64,000 nucleotides of DNA from Thiotrichales bacterium 19S3-11. Its GTDB lineage: Bacteria; Pseudomonadota; Gammaproteobacteria; Francisellales; Francisellaceae. The stretch is from contig JAKJJU010000009.1 of NCBI GenBank assembly GCA_021713295.1, forward strand, positions 1 to 64,000, written 5' to 3'. Below are positions 26,121-35,451 of the stretch, piece by piece. The notes below the pieces were generated by a model. That model saw only the letters and a program-made list of their open reading frames with translations. It did no database searches and was not told the origin of the DNA. The translations under genes were made by a program, and so were the position numbers. Positions within the stretch are counted from its first letter, which is position 1; each line of letters starts with the position of its first letter.

Positions 26121-27344
26121 ATGTTCAAATACTTAGCATCCCGTGAATTTGGTGGCGCTTTAATCATTACTGGAACTTGCATTGGTGCAGGTATGTTATC
26201 TATTCCATTAGTTACGGCTGCCAGCGGCTATGTTACATCTATTATATTATTAGTATTAATATGGCTATTAATGACACTAACCGCCTGCCTAATTAATGAA
26301 ACAAACCTTGCTTTTAAAGATGGTACAAATTTTAGTAATATGGCTTATTACACTTTAGGTAGAATGGGGCAATTAATTACCTTTTTATCCTATCTTTTAT
26401 TGCTATATTCTTTATCTGCTGCCTATACAACTGGAGGCGCATCGCTTTTAGGACTACTATTATCCTATTTTAATATCGACCTCAGTATAAAATTAAACGC
26501 AGCAATTTTTGTTATTGTTTTAGGTGCATTTGTCTATTTTGGCACGCGAGTAGTTGATCAAATTAACAAAGTACTACTAACCTTTAAGGTGATAACGTTT
26601 CTAGGACTTATTATCTTTATTTCTCCGCATTTATCTATTGAAAAGCTAATTGAAAATAACTCTGGTAACACTTATATTTGGGCTGCACTACCGATTCTAA
26701 TTACTTCATTTGGCTTTCACCATATTTTACCTACGGTAAGAACTTATCTTAATTCAGATAGAAAAAAATTATTTAGAGCAACAATTTTAGGTAGTACCAT
26801 ACCTTTGATTATCTATATTATCTGGAATACTGTTTCATTAGGTGCAATCCCACTATATGGCAATAATAGCTACCAACATATCGCAGCTAACGGTAACCAA
26901 TTGGGAGATTTTGTATCAACCATTGCAACGTATCTAAATGTGCCTAGTGTCACTGCATTTATCAATGCATTTACTAATATTGCTATCACAACCTCATTTT
27001 TAGGCGTTACTTTAGGTTTATATAATTTTAACCAAGACACCTATAAATTAAGGACAAAACCACATAGTCATCGTTTAATTGCATTTATCATAACCTTTCT
27101 ACCTGCTTGGCTATATGCAATTTACTACCCCGATGGTTTTAAAAATGCACTGGGTTACGCGAGTATTTTTGTCGCAATTATTTTAATCAGTGTTCCTGCA
27201 CTGATGGTGTGGAAAGTTAGGAAAAGCCAAAATCGCCTCAACCTATTTAGCAAATTCTTATTAACGCTAATTTTCTTAATTGGTATTGGTATTATTTTAC
27301 TTCAAATTGCTACTGATTTTGGTTTATTGGCCGTTTTAAAATAA
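26121..27344 (+). CDS. Aromatic amino acid permease (HAAAP family)
   Basis: A 407-residue inner-membrane carrier with about eleven membrane segments, of the hydroxy/aromatic amino acid permease family (TyrP, Mtr, TnaB). The opening GGALIITGTCIGAGMLSIPL is the family signature in helix 1, followed by LTACLINETNLAF and, mid-protein, LITSFGFHHILPTVRTYLNS. It follows fahA by 90 bases on the same strand, so it probably supplies tyrosine or phenylalanine to the operon. TyrP-like tyrosine import is the favoured reading, tryptophan the alternative. Confidence 0.85.
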   Translation: MFKYLASREFGGALIITGTCIGAGMLSIPLVTAASGYVTSIILLVLIWLLMTLTACLINETNLAFKDGTNFSNMAYYTLGRMGQLITFLSYLLLLYSLSAAYTTGGASLLGLLLSYFNIDLSIKLNAAIFVIVLGAFVYFGTRVVDQINKVLLTFKVITFLGLIIFISPHLSIEKLIENNSGNTYIWAALPILITSFGFHHILPTVRTYLNSDRKKLFRATILGSTIPLIIYIIWNTVSLGAIPLYGNNSYQHIAANGNQLGDFVSTIATYLNVPSVTAFINAFTNIAITTSFLGVTLGLYNFNQDTYKLRTKPHSHRLIAFIITFLPAWLYAIYYPDGFKNALGYASIFVAIILISVPALMVWKVRKSQNRLNLFSKFLLTLIFLIGIGIILLQIATDFGLLAVLK

Positions 27345-27345
27345 A

Positions 27346-28464
27346 CTAAAGTGATCGTAAAAACGCAACAAATGACTTTGCCATATAATCGTACGTTCGT
27401 TCTTTGATGATAATCTCACGCCCTCTTCTTCCCATTGTGACTAATTCTGCTTTTGATGTATCAATAATTTTTTCTATAGAACTACGAATACTTTCTTGGT
27501 TAAAGCTACAAAAATAGGCACAATGTTCATCAAATAAACGATCATATTCTGGAATATGATTAAGAAGCGTTGGTAGTCCTATCGCATAATATTCAATTGT
27601 TTTTGTTGGTGAAGCACTACGATACGTTTTGGTTTCTGGAAAAATTCCTACAGCAATATCAGAACCATTCAGAACTTTAAACAAATCGTCTCTTTTTAAA
27701 GGGAGGCTCCATTGAATTCTTGAATCTAACTGACTCTTTAATTTAAGTTTAGTAACATAGTCATTATCACTAGTAGTATATATAAAAAATTGATAGTCTT
27801 TTTTAGTAGTTAAAAACGCATCCAAAATGACATCAAAATTTCTTAATCGATCAATTGTACCTGTATAGACAAATGCTTTTAAGCTACTCTTTGAAGTATC
27901 CTTATTGCCTTCCTCTGGCATTATATCTATGTCTACTCCCATAGATAATGGATAACTAGCTACCATTAAATTTGGATAAAAATCATTTTGCAACTGATGA
28001 GAAATTGGCAAATAAAAGTCTGACTGACTAATTAAATGCTTTTGATATTTAGATTTTAAAAGCCATTCAATCGATTTACGGATATAAGACTTACCAAACC
28101 GATTTGCCTCTTCATAACGTCGATAACCATGAGGAAACGACTCCCAAAAACCAACTTTAAAATTATATTTTGCTTTAACATTTAAAAATTGCTTTAATGT
28201 AGCAAAATAATTTCGAACAACAACAAAATCATATTGATCTAACTCAATGATGCACTTTAAGTAATTAATTATACTTGCATGTTTAGCTTTTTTAGGAACT
28301 TGTAGTTTACTTTTACCCAATTTAAGTGTTTCACTGGATTGTTCAGAGAAATAAACAATATCGCAATGGCTTGTTTCCAATTTATTAATTGCTTTATAAA
28401 ACAAACCCTCTACCGCCGAATGATCACTGTTAACTTTTTGATCTGATATTAGTAAAATCTTCAT
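27346..28464 (-). CDS. Glycosyltransferase (GT4-like, GT-B fold)
   Basis: A 372-residue GT-B glycosyltransferase. The N-terminus MKILLISDQKVNSDHSAVEG starts a Rossmann domain. The C-terminal domain has FVYTGTIDRLRNFDVILDAF and the donor-binding EYYAIGLPTLLNHIPEYD region, with the EX7E-like pair degenerate. No signal or membrane segment is obvious; a peripheral inner-membrane location is usual. Its stop is two bases from that of the permease (convergent). It lies eight bases downstream of the GT9 gene on the same strand. The sugar and acceptor are unknown. Confidence 0.75.
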   Translation of the reverse strand: MKILLISDQKVNSDHSAVEGLFYKAINKLETSHCDIVYFSEQSSETLKLGKSKLQVPKKAKHASIINYLKCIIELDQYDFVVVRNYFATLKQFLNVKAKYNFKVGFWESFPHGYRRYEEANRFGKSYIRKSIEWLLKSKYQKHLISQSDFYLPISHQLQNDFYPNLMVASYPLSMGVDIDIMPEEGNKDTSKSSLKAFVYTGTIDRLRNFDVILDAFLTTKKDYQFFIYTTSDNDYVTKLKLKSQLDSRIQWSLPLKRDDLFKVLNGSDIAVGIFPETKTYRSASPTKTIEYYAIGLPTLLNHIPEYDRLFDEHCAYFCSFNQESIRSSIEKIIDTSKAELVTMGRRGREIIIKERTYDYMAKSFVAFLRSL

Positions 28465-28472
28465 CTGATATA

Positions 28473-29558
28473 TTACTTAATTCCCTGTTTTATAAAAAAA
28501 TTATTTATCTCAGTCAATACAGAGTCCACAGCTGGCGTTGAAATATACTCATCTTCTTTATAATGACTAACCTTTAACACTTTGGTATATGATGCATTTA
28601 AAATTGGCCTTGATTCAAAATAATACTTATCCAACATAATAACAATCATAGGAATTTGATAAGCAACACCTAAATGCATAGGGCCAGTATCGTTCGTTAA
28701 CATAAAACCAGCATGCTGGATAATTCCAGCAACAACTTTAAGTGATAAATCACCTAAAATTGCTATTACATTTTCATTTTCTCCATCTACAATATATCGA
28801 ACCAAGTCAATCTCGCTTGATGAGCCTGAAACGATCACTTTTTTATTTAACTCACCCGCAAAGTAACTAACAACTGCTTTAAAATGCTCTGGCAACCATT
28901 GTCGGTGCTTTCGGTTAGCTGCTGGTTGAATAAACACATAGTCACCTTTATCTAAACCATGTTTATTTATAAATTCATTAACTTGTAATGTTTCATTATC
29001 TGTTAAAAAAATCTCAAGCTTTGGTTTGAAGTCTAAATGATTTGATTTACTATAGATGCGTTCAACTAAGGTTAGTCGCCACTCTACCTGATGAGAATTT
29101 GGATACTTTTCAATTTCAAGCATACCAGTATACATATCAGAAACTTTATCTGATAATCTATCAATCCCATAAAATGCTTTAGGATTTCCAAGGTAAGCAA
29201 TGTAGGGAATAATACGTTGTGATGCATGAAACAAAAAAACTTGATGGTATGGCGCTAGTAGCATTTTTTTTGTCAGGCTTAATAATTCGATAATCCGATT
29301 TGATCGATAACAATAAATAGTATTGATATGGGGATTTTCTAACAATACTTGAATGCCAACTGTAGAGGTTAATATGTCAACACTACAGTGATGAACTTCA
29401 GCTAAATAGTTAATTGCAGGCGTTGCCCAAAGTGTGTCACCCATACCTGTGGTTGATACAATTAAAATCTTTTTTTGTGATGCTTTACTTTTAGTTTTAG
29501 AGAATTTGCCTAATATTATAAATACAAATTTTAATAGTGTATTTTTAAATGAGCTCAT
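28473..29558 (-). CDS. Heptosyltransferase-like glycosyltransferase (GT9)
   Basis: A 361-residue protein of the ADP-heptose:LPS heptosyltransferase family (GT9, WaaC/WaaF/RfaQ type). Marks are KKILIVSTTGMGDTLWATPA (donor/acceptor N-domain with the GDxL(W)ATP signature), VFIQPAANRKHRQWLPEHFK, and LTNDTGPMHLGVAYQIP, the TGPMHL nucleotide-sugar motif. It would add a heptose (or similar sugar) to the lipopolysaccharide core on the cytoplasmic face. It is divergent from a second GT9 gene starting at 29665. Which core position it modifies cannot be told. Confidence 0.85.
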   Translation of the reverse strand: MSSFKNTLLKFVFIILGKFSKTKSKASQKKILIVSTTGMGDTLWATPAINYLAEVHHCSVDILTSTVGIQVLLENPHINTIYCYRSNRIIELLSLTKKMLLAPYHQVFLFHASQRIIPYIAYLGNPKAFYGIDRLSDKVSDMYTGMLEIEKYPNSHQVEWRLTLVERIYSKSNHLDFKPKLEIFLTDNETLQVNEFINKHGLDKGDYVFIQPAANRKHRQWLPEHFKAVVSYFAGELNKKVIVSGSSSEIDLVRYIVDGENENVIAILGDLSLKVVAGIIQHAGFMLTNDTGPMHLGVAYQIPMIVIMLDKYYFESRPILNASYTKVLKVSHYKEDEYISTPAVDSVLTEINNFFIKQGIK

Positions 29559-29664
29559 AGCAGTGATTTATTATTCCTAACTCTAAGGTTTTAAAATAGT
29601 AACCGATGACTCTTTCCTAAGCAATTATTAACTCCCTAAAAATAATAAAATATGTTAGAATTCT

Positions 29665-30795
29665 ATGATATCAAATTTAAATCAGAACCATAAAGCAGTG
29701 TTAAAAGTCATTAAAAATTTATTGATAATAAAGGCTATTAAGTTTATTAACTTTTTTCATACAACCCGCTACTATAAAGAAACCAAACCAAACATACTAT
29801 TAGTCTGTACAACTGCACTTGGCGATAATGTTTGGTCTACACCATTTTTTAAATGTATTAAATCTAGGTTGCCACAGGCAAATCTTAGTTACCTAACTAA
29901 CAATTTAGGTGCTGCCGTCACAGAATATAACCCCTATATTGATCAAGTAATTAATGTAGACAAACTAAATAAATTCAGACTCTATAGATATTTACGCAAA
30001 CAAAAATTTGAAGCTTGTTTTATTTTTCATGCCAGTGATCGATATATCTTTCCATTATGTGCATTACTAAAGCCTCACTATTTAGTTGGTATTAAAAATG
30101 AAGTAAAAAATTTAGACCCCTTATTTAGCCACCTAATTAGCGGAAACGGTGATCATCCCGTACATATAAGAAATCAGATGCTTGAGATAATTAATTTATC
30201 CTGTAACCCTAAACTACTTGAATTGGTTTTATATCCTCAACAAACCCACTTTGAATTGGCAAAAAAATATCTTAGAGAAAAAAATCTAACTGGAAAATTT
30301 ATTATAGGCATACACCCAGGTTCGAGCCAAATTAGAAAACAATGGCCAACAGAAAAATTTAAACAACTCATTGAAACTCTTCATCAAAAATACCCTGATT
30401 CTATATTTCTTATTACTGGTTCAAAAAAAGAACAAAACTTACTCAATCAATTTAAAACACTTAACCCAAATATCATTTGTATGGATGAACCTTTTGATAT
30501 CTTAACGCTGACAGCCATCTTATCTTTCATTAATTTATATATTACAAATGACACAGGCCCCATGCATCTTGCTTCAGCTATGAAAGTACCGATTGTCGCT
30601 ATCTCAAAATTAGATAATAATACTTGGCCTTATAATAATTCACCCAAAGCCATTATTACCTGTGGTGAGAAATTAAGAGCACCAACGCCTAGAGACAGTG
30701 CTGAGTATATTCATCGCGTAGAAGTCCAAGATATACGTGATGCAACCGAACAACTGTTAACCAAAATTTCAAAACAAGGTGAATCACTTGACTAA
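29665..30795 (+). CDS. Second heptosyltransferase-like glycosyltransferase (GT9)
   Basis: A 376-residue GT9 enzyme related to the divergent neighbour. It has NILLVCTTALGDNVWSTPFF, FIIGIHPGSSQIRKQWPTEK and ITNDTGPMHLASAMKVPIVA. The ~45 residues before the first strand are an N-terminal extension rich in Lys/Ile/Phe that could be a membrane-associating helix. It begins a three-gene set with two GT4-like genes; the next start lies inside its 3' end. The role is assembly of lipopolysaccharide core or a related glycolipid. Confidence 0.85.
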   Translation: MISNLNQNHKAVLKVIKNLLIIKAIKFINFFHTTRYYKETKPNILLVCTTALGDNVWSTPFFKCIKSRLPQANLSYLTNNLGAAVTEYNPYIDQVINVDKLNKFRLYRYLRKQKFEACFIFHASDRYIFPLCALLKPHYLVGIKNEVKNLDPLFSHLISGNGDHPVHIRNQMLEIINLSCNPKLLELVLYPQQTHFELAKKYLREKNLTGKFIIGIHPGSSQIRKQWPTEKFKQLIETLHQKYPDSIFLITGSKKEQNLLNQFKTLNPNIICMDEPFDILTLTAILSFINLYITNDTGPMHLASAMKVPIVAISKLDNNTWPYNNSPKAIITCGEKLRAPTPRDSAEYIHRVEVQDIRDATEQLLTKISKQGESLD

Positions 30796-31912
30796 AAAGC
30801 ATATTGTTTTTTTTTTAGAAAAACTAAGTATTGGTGGAATAGAACGTGTTGTATTAACGCTTGCTGAAACGATGATTAAAAATTTTAATTGTAACGTCTA
30901 TCTTGTTACTTTAAGAAAAGCGCAAGATTATGATATAAATTTTCACGTTAATCAGATTCAACTTCCTCTAATCAAAAAACCCAAAATACGTTTATTTTCC
31001 AACCGTTATTTTAAACAATTAGCCAATTGCTTTGATCAAACAATAGCCGAAATTGAAAACACCAATCAATTTAAATTTGACCTTGTTTTATCCAACAAAA
31101 AAGAGTGTGATCGTATTTTAACCTACTCCCGATATCCTAGAGATAACGTTTACTCAGTTTTACACATTGCACTATCTTGGCAAACTAATTTAGAAAATAA
31201 ATCCGGTATCAGCCGATGGTTAAAGTTACATCGTTATCAAAAAATTTATAATCATAAAAACCTAATTACTGTCTCTAATGGCATTCAAAAAGATGCGATT
31301 AATACCATGAAAATTAAACCAAATTCAATTCAAACAATTTATAATCCATTTGATTTTGATCAGATTAATAGACTTGCTAGTATGGAATTACCCATAGCCG
31401 TCAATAAACCATATATTGTTTATTTAGGTAGATTTTCTGAACACCAAAAACGCATTGGTAGACTATTGAAAGCCTACTATTTATCAAAAATAGATGCCAA
31501 ATTAATCCTCATTGGTAAAGGCAATAAAACCGAAAAAGCTAATATTAAAAAGTGGATATCTGAACATCAATTAGATGATAATGTTGTCATTGCAGGCTTT
31601 TATCAAAACCCTTACCCACTATTAAAAAATGCTAACTTATTAGTTGTTAGTTCTGACTTTGAAGGTTTTTGCAATGTTATTGTAGAAGCATTAGCTTGTG
31701 ATACACCAGTAGTAAGTACCAATTGTTTATCTGGCCCTTCAGAAATATTGACTGATGAAATGGCCAAAGGTTTGTCTGAACTTACAGCTGAAAGCTTAGC
31801 TAAAAAAATAAAAGAAGTTTATACCAAACCATACCCTATCAATATTGATCGTCTAAAAGCAAAATTTTCAGCTGATAGAATAGCCAAACAATATTTATCA
31901 ATTGGAGATTAA
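30788..31912 (+). CDS. GT4 family glycosyltransferase
   Basis: A 374-residue retaining glycosyltransferase with GT-B fold. The donor site shows YIVYLGRFSEHQKRIGRLLK, LVVSSDFEGFCNVIVEALAC (EX7E motif) and TPVVSTNCLSGPSEIL. I favour the TTG at 30788, since AAGGTG lies six bases upstream; a GTG at 30779 would add three residues. Either start overlaps the previous gene, implying coupling. Its nearest relatives by pattern are N-acetylgalactosamine or poly(glycerol-phosphate)-type GT4 enzymes. The substrate is unassigned. Confidence 0.82.
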   Translation: MTKKHIVFFLEKLSIGGIERVVLTLAETMIKNFNCNVYLVTLRKAQDYDINFHVNQIQLPLIKKPKIRLFSNRYFKQLANCFDQTIAEIENTNQFKFDLVLSNKKECDRILTYSRYPRDNVYSVLHIALSWQTNLENKSGISRWLKLHRYQKIYNHKNLITVSNGIQKDAINTMKIKPNSIQTIYNPFDFDQINRLASMELPIAVNKPYIVYLGRFSEHQKRIGRLLKAYYLSKIDAKLILIGKGNKTEKANIKKWISEHQLDDNVVIAGFYQNPYPLLKNANLLVVSSDFEGFCNVIVEALACDTPVVSTNCLSGPSEILTDEMAKGLSELTAESLAKKIKEVYTKPYPINIDRLKAKFSADRIAKQYLSIGD

Positions 31913-31913
31913 A

Positions 31914-32996
31914 ATGCATAAACCAGTAAAAATAGCAATCATTGATTTTTGGAGTAATGCAACTGACCTATCTGCCCCAGTAGCAAAATTAATACTGGAT
32001 CAGGCTATTTATTTACAACAAAAAGGTTATATAGTAGAAGTCTTTTCCAAAGATGATGTGCATGATACTGTATTTCACTCAATTAACTATCGTTTTTTCT
32101 CCGAAAGTAAAGTTCTAAATAGAGTATTTAATAAATGGTTTAAATTAAATGCGTTTACGTTTAATCAGCTCATCAAAAAACTAAATCATTTTAATGCAGA
32201 TATTATTCATATACATAACCGTCAAGGGCTCATTGATACGATTATAAAAAAAATAAATAATCCAAAAACAAAGTTTGTCGTCCACTACCACCGAAACTTT
32301 GAACACCCTATTATTCCTAAACAAGCTGATTCCCTAATTGCCGTTAGCCAATCAACTAGAGAGTGGACTGAAAATAAACTACATCAAGATGATCGATTTC
32401 AAGTTATCTACAACTGCATTTTCTCAAACGTTTTAAAACTAGCTGTAACCATCAAACCCATTAAAGTCAAAAATAAAAATATTAAAATTCTTTATGCAGG
32501 AGGATATCAACAGCATAAAGGTTACTTTGATTTAATTAATGCATTAAGCTACATTAAAAAAGATTTTCAGCTTTTTATTTGTGGGCCTAAAACTGGCCAA
32601 ATCAAACAAATTGATGACAAAAGAGTAAAAGTGCTTGGAAATCTAAAATTTAAAGCATTTTGTAATATAATGGCTGATTCAGATATTGTTATTAATCCAT
32701 CTAAAAGAGAAGCCTTTGGTTTAGTTGCGCTTGAAGCTTTAGCATTTAACAATATTCTTGTTGCTGCAAAATCTGGTGGTTTAGAGGAGTTTTTAAATAA
32801 CCGTGTTGCTTTTATGCATCAACCTAGTAATCCAGAAGACTTAGCCGCAAAGCTAAACGAAGCAATAGCCTTACTATCCGATGAAGCGGCCCTAAATAAT
32901 TACCTAGCAAATATTAATAAATTTATAGCACCATTTCATCCAAAAAACATGGTAAATCAATTAGATTGCTTATATCAGAATCTTCTATTATCCTAA
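31914..32996 (+). CDS. GT4 family glycosyltransferase
   Basis: A 360-residue GT-B glycosyltransferase, last of the three-gene glycosyltransferase run. Marks are ADIIHIHNRQGLIDTI, ILYAGGYQQHKGYFDLINAL and INPSKREAFGLVALEALAFN (EX7E). The ATG at 31914 follows GGAG in the end of the preceding gene and starts one base after its stop; the ORF start at 31902 is a TTG inside that site and is rejected. Together the five enzymes at 27346-32996 would build an oligosaccharide of about five sugars, probably lipopolysaccharide core. Confidence 0.82.
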   Translation: MHKPVKIAIIDFWSNATDLSAPVAKLILDQAIYLQQKGYIVEVFSKDDVHDTVFHSINYRFFSESKVLNRVFNKWFKLNAFTFNQLIKKLNHFNADIIHIHNRQGLIDTIIKKINNPKTKFVVHYHRNFEHPIIPKQADSLIAVSQSTREWTENKLHQDDRFQVIYNCIFSNVLKLAVTIKPIKVKNKNIKILYAGGYQQHKGYFDLINALSYIKKDFQLFICGPKTGQIKQIDDKRVKVLGNLKFKAFCNIMADSDIVINPSKREAFGLVALEALAFNNILVAAKSGGLEEFLNNRVAFMHQPSNPEDLAAKLNEAIALLSDEAALNNYLANINKFIAPFHPKNMVNQLDCLYQNLLLS

Positions 32997-33085
32997 TTTT
33001 ATTTTATCTGCCGTAAAATTATAGTATTCAATGCTAAAATTTATTACCATTCAATAATCAAACATAAAATACTTGAGGAAACCAA

Positions 33086-33964
33086 ATGAAATATAAGCTA
33101 ATTTCATCTAGTATCGTATTATTATATCTATTTAACCATTCCGCCTTTGCTCAAGCACCAATTTCCTATTGTGATACTCACTCTGGTAATTGTCAAAATG
33201 CTGTAGATTTGATGAATAGTCAATTATGGAATAAAGTGGTTGATACTAATCCGCCTAATGGTGAGAAGGAAGCCTACAATTCAGATAGCCGTTATATCCA
33301 ATTTGATAATAATAAATCAATTATCATAACGGCAATTAAAGATGGTGATACTAACCACCCCTATACTTCAGGTCGTTTAAACACCGATGGCTACATTGGT
33401 ACAAAACAATTTGGTAGGCATGGTTTAATTGAAGCGGAAATTTCACTACCGACAGATACCGGTTCTTGGCCAGCATTTTGGATGATGCCACAATCTGACT
33501 GCAGTGCATGGCCAACTTGCGGCGAAAATGACATTATGGAATGGGCTGGTACAACAGCATGGGGAAATAATCCGCGTGCATTTTTGTCAACTGAGCATGG
33601 TTCAGATACACCAAATAGCGACTATCAAGGCAAAGGCTCTGGTAACTTAGTACCAAGCAATTTAGCAGCAACTGATAATTTATCCAACCCACATTATTAT
33701 GCAATGGAATGGAATTTATCACCCGATTATAAATCAGGCACATTAACTTTCTATTTTGATGGTAAGGTATTCTATACTTATACTTTAGGCTCAGATGCTA
33801 GAGATACTGCTGTTCTTAAAGGGTTTTACTATGGTAAAGGTTTTCATCCTATTTTAAATTTAGCTGTCGGTGGCAGCTTAGGTGGTGACATATCACATAC
33901 CCCTAATACGATGACTATGACGGTTTATAATATTCATATGTACAGCTTGAAAAATAATAGCTAA
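33086..33964 (+). CDS. Secreted GH16 glycoside hydrolase (beta-1,3-glucanase-like)
   Basis: A 292-residue enzyme with a signal peptide (residues 1-22, cut near AFAQA). The GH16 catalytic segment is GENDIMEWAG, with nucleophile E147, D149 and acid/base E152. The usual form is GEIDIME, so Ile is Asn here. Upstream are RHGLIEAEISLPTDTGSWPA and FWMMP, downstream HYYAMEWN and FYFDGKVFYTY, all typical of the beta-jelly-roll of laminarinases/lichenases. It would cut mixed or beta-1,3-linked glucans (algal or protist storage glucan) outside the cell. AGGAAAC precedes the start. It is monocistronic, between sugar-transfer genes and rmuC. Confidence 0.88.
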   Translation: MKYKLISSSIVLLYLFNHSAFAQAPISYCDTHSGNCQNAVDLMNSQLWNKVVDTNPPNGEKEAYNSDSRYIQFDNNKSIIITAIKDGDTNHPYTSGRLNTDGYIGTKQFGRHGLIEAEISLPTDTGSWPAFWMMPQSDCSAWPTCGENDIMEWAGTTAWGNNPRAFLSTEHGSDTPNSDYQGKGSGNLVPSNLAATDNLSNPHYYAMEWNLSPDYKSGTLTFYFDGKVFYTYTLGSDARDTAVLKGFYYGKGFHPILNLAVGGSLGGDISHTPNTMTMTVYNIHMYSLKNNS

Positions 33965-33979
33965 AAATAAAGAAAAAAT

Positions 33980-35401
33980 CTAATCATCATTTAACTCTGC
34001 CTGATCTAGCAATCCCTTGGGAAGTTGTTTATTCATCGGCACTCCAAGTTTGATTAATCGATCCGCTTGATTAATCAAATTACCATTACCTTTTGATAAT
34101 TTATTCATTGCTTTTTCATGAGTTTCTTTAACACGAGCTAATTGATCACCTAGTTTATCCAAATCTTCAACAAAGCCTCGAAACTTATCCAACATACGCT
34201 TTGCACGATCCGCAATATCTTGAGCATTTTTATTTTGATTTTCATAACGCCAAATATTTTGAATGGTTCTTAAGGTGGCCAATAAAGTTGTTGGTGTTAC
34301 CACAATAATACGTTTATTAAATGCATCTGAAAATAAATGCTCATCATTTTGAAATGCTAAGACAAATGCTGATTCAATAGGAATAAATAATAAAACAAAA
34401 TCAAGCGATGTAACTCCTGAAAGTTGCTGATATTCTTTATTACTTAACTGGGTAATATGATTTCTAATCGACTGGATATGTTGTTTTAAGTTTTGACTTG
34501 CTTCTATTTCATCCAATGATCGCGTATAACGTTCATATGCAACCAATGATACTTTAGAATCAATAATTACATCTTTTCCTTCTGGTAAATGCACAATCAC
34601 ATCAGGACGATAAATTTGATGTTCATCATTTTTCAAAGTCTTTTGTAATGTGTACTCTACCCCTTGACGCAAGCCTGATGTTTCTAACACACGCTCTAAT
34701 ACTAATTCTCCCCAATTACCTTGAACTTTTTTATCGCCTTTTAAAGCCTTTGCTAAGTTATCAGCCTCACTTTTCATCTTATGACTTAATTCCATCATAT
34801 TTTTGACTTCAGTTGCTAATGCTGACTTTAAGGCCGCTTGGTCGGCTTTACCTTGCATATGATATTTTTCAATTTTTTCTGAAAATCCTTTGACCTGATC
34901 TTTAAACGGTGCAAGCAATGTATCTAAAGTATCTTTATGTTGTTTGGATTTTTGTTCTAAAACCTCTTGTGCAACGACTTTAAATTGTTGCGATAAATTC
35001 TCCTTTGCTTCCTTTAAATCTTCTAAACGCTTCGCATCATTCTCTAACTGATTAGTTAAACGAGCAATAGTTTGAGACTGCTCTAAATTTATCTGATTAA
35101 ATTTCAAGCTATTTTGTTGTTCTTTTTCTAATTTTTGAGTTAATAAATTATTTTCTGTAATTTTATCATCTAATGTTTTATTTAAAACCGCAACATTTGT
35201 CGTTATTTCTGCTAACTCTTTTGTAGTTACTTCATTTTTAGTCACTTCTTTTACCAGTGATTGATTAAGATTTTCAACAGTTTTATCAAGTTCATCTAAT
35301 TTAAGTAATTTTATTCTTAGTTTAGAAACCTTACGCTCAAGTAGTATAAAACTGATTAATCCACCAAATATCAGCCCTAAAACTGCATAAATCCATAGCA
35401 T
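33980..35401 (-). CDS. rmuC: DNA recombination protein RmuC
   Basis: A 473-residue RmuC-family protein, thought to limit inversion of short repeats during recombination. An N-terminal membrane anchor (residues ~2-20) is followed by a coiled coil to about residue 130. The RmuC core has VQGNWGELVLERVLETSGLR, the IIDSKVSLVAYERY strand of the nuclease-like fold and LFIPIESAFVLAF then ATLRTIQNIWRYENQNKNAQ. The length is normal. It lies 50 bases downstream of glyQ on the same strand. Confidence 0.92.
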   Translation of the reverse strand: MLWIYAVLGLIFGGLISFILLERKVSKLRIKLLKLDELDKTVENLNQSLVKEVTKNEVTTKELAEITTNVAVLNKTLDDKITENNLLTQKLEKEQQNSLKFNQINLEQSQTIARLTNQLENDAKRLEDLKEAKENLSQQFKVVAQEVLEQKSKQHKDTLDTLLAPFKDQVKGFSEKIEKYHMQGKADQAALKSALATEVKNMMELSHKMKSEADNLAKALKGDKKVQGNWGELVLERVLETSGLRQGVEYTLQKTLKNDEHQIYRPDVIVHLPEGKDVIIDSKVSLVAYERYTRSLDEIEASQNLKQHIQSIRNHITQLSNKEYQQLSGVTSLDFVLLFIPIESAFVLAFQNDEHLFSDAFNKRIIVVTPTTLLATLRTIQNIWRYENQNKNAQDIADRAKRMLDKFRGFVEDLDKLGDQLARVKETHEKAMNKLSKGNGNLINQADRLIKLGVPMNKQLPKGLLDQAELNDD

Positions 35402-35451
35402 AGAAAAATACCTTTTAATTCGTAATTAAACAAAAAATATACGTTATTATA

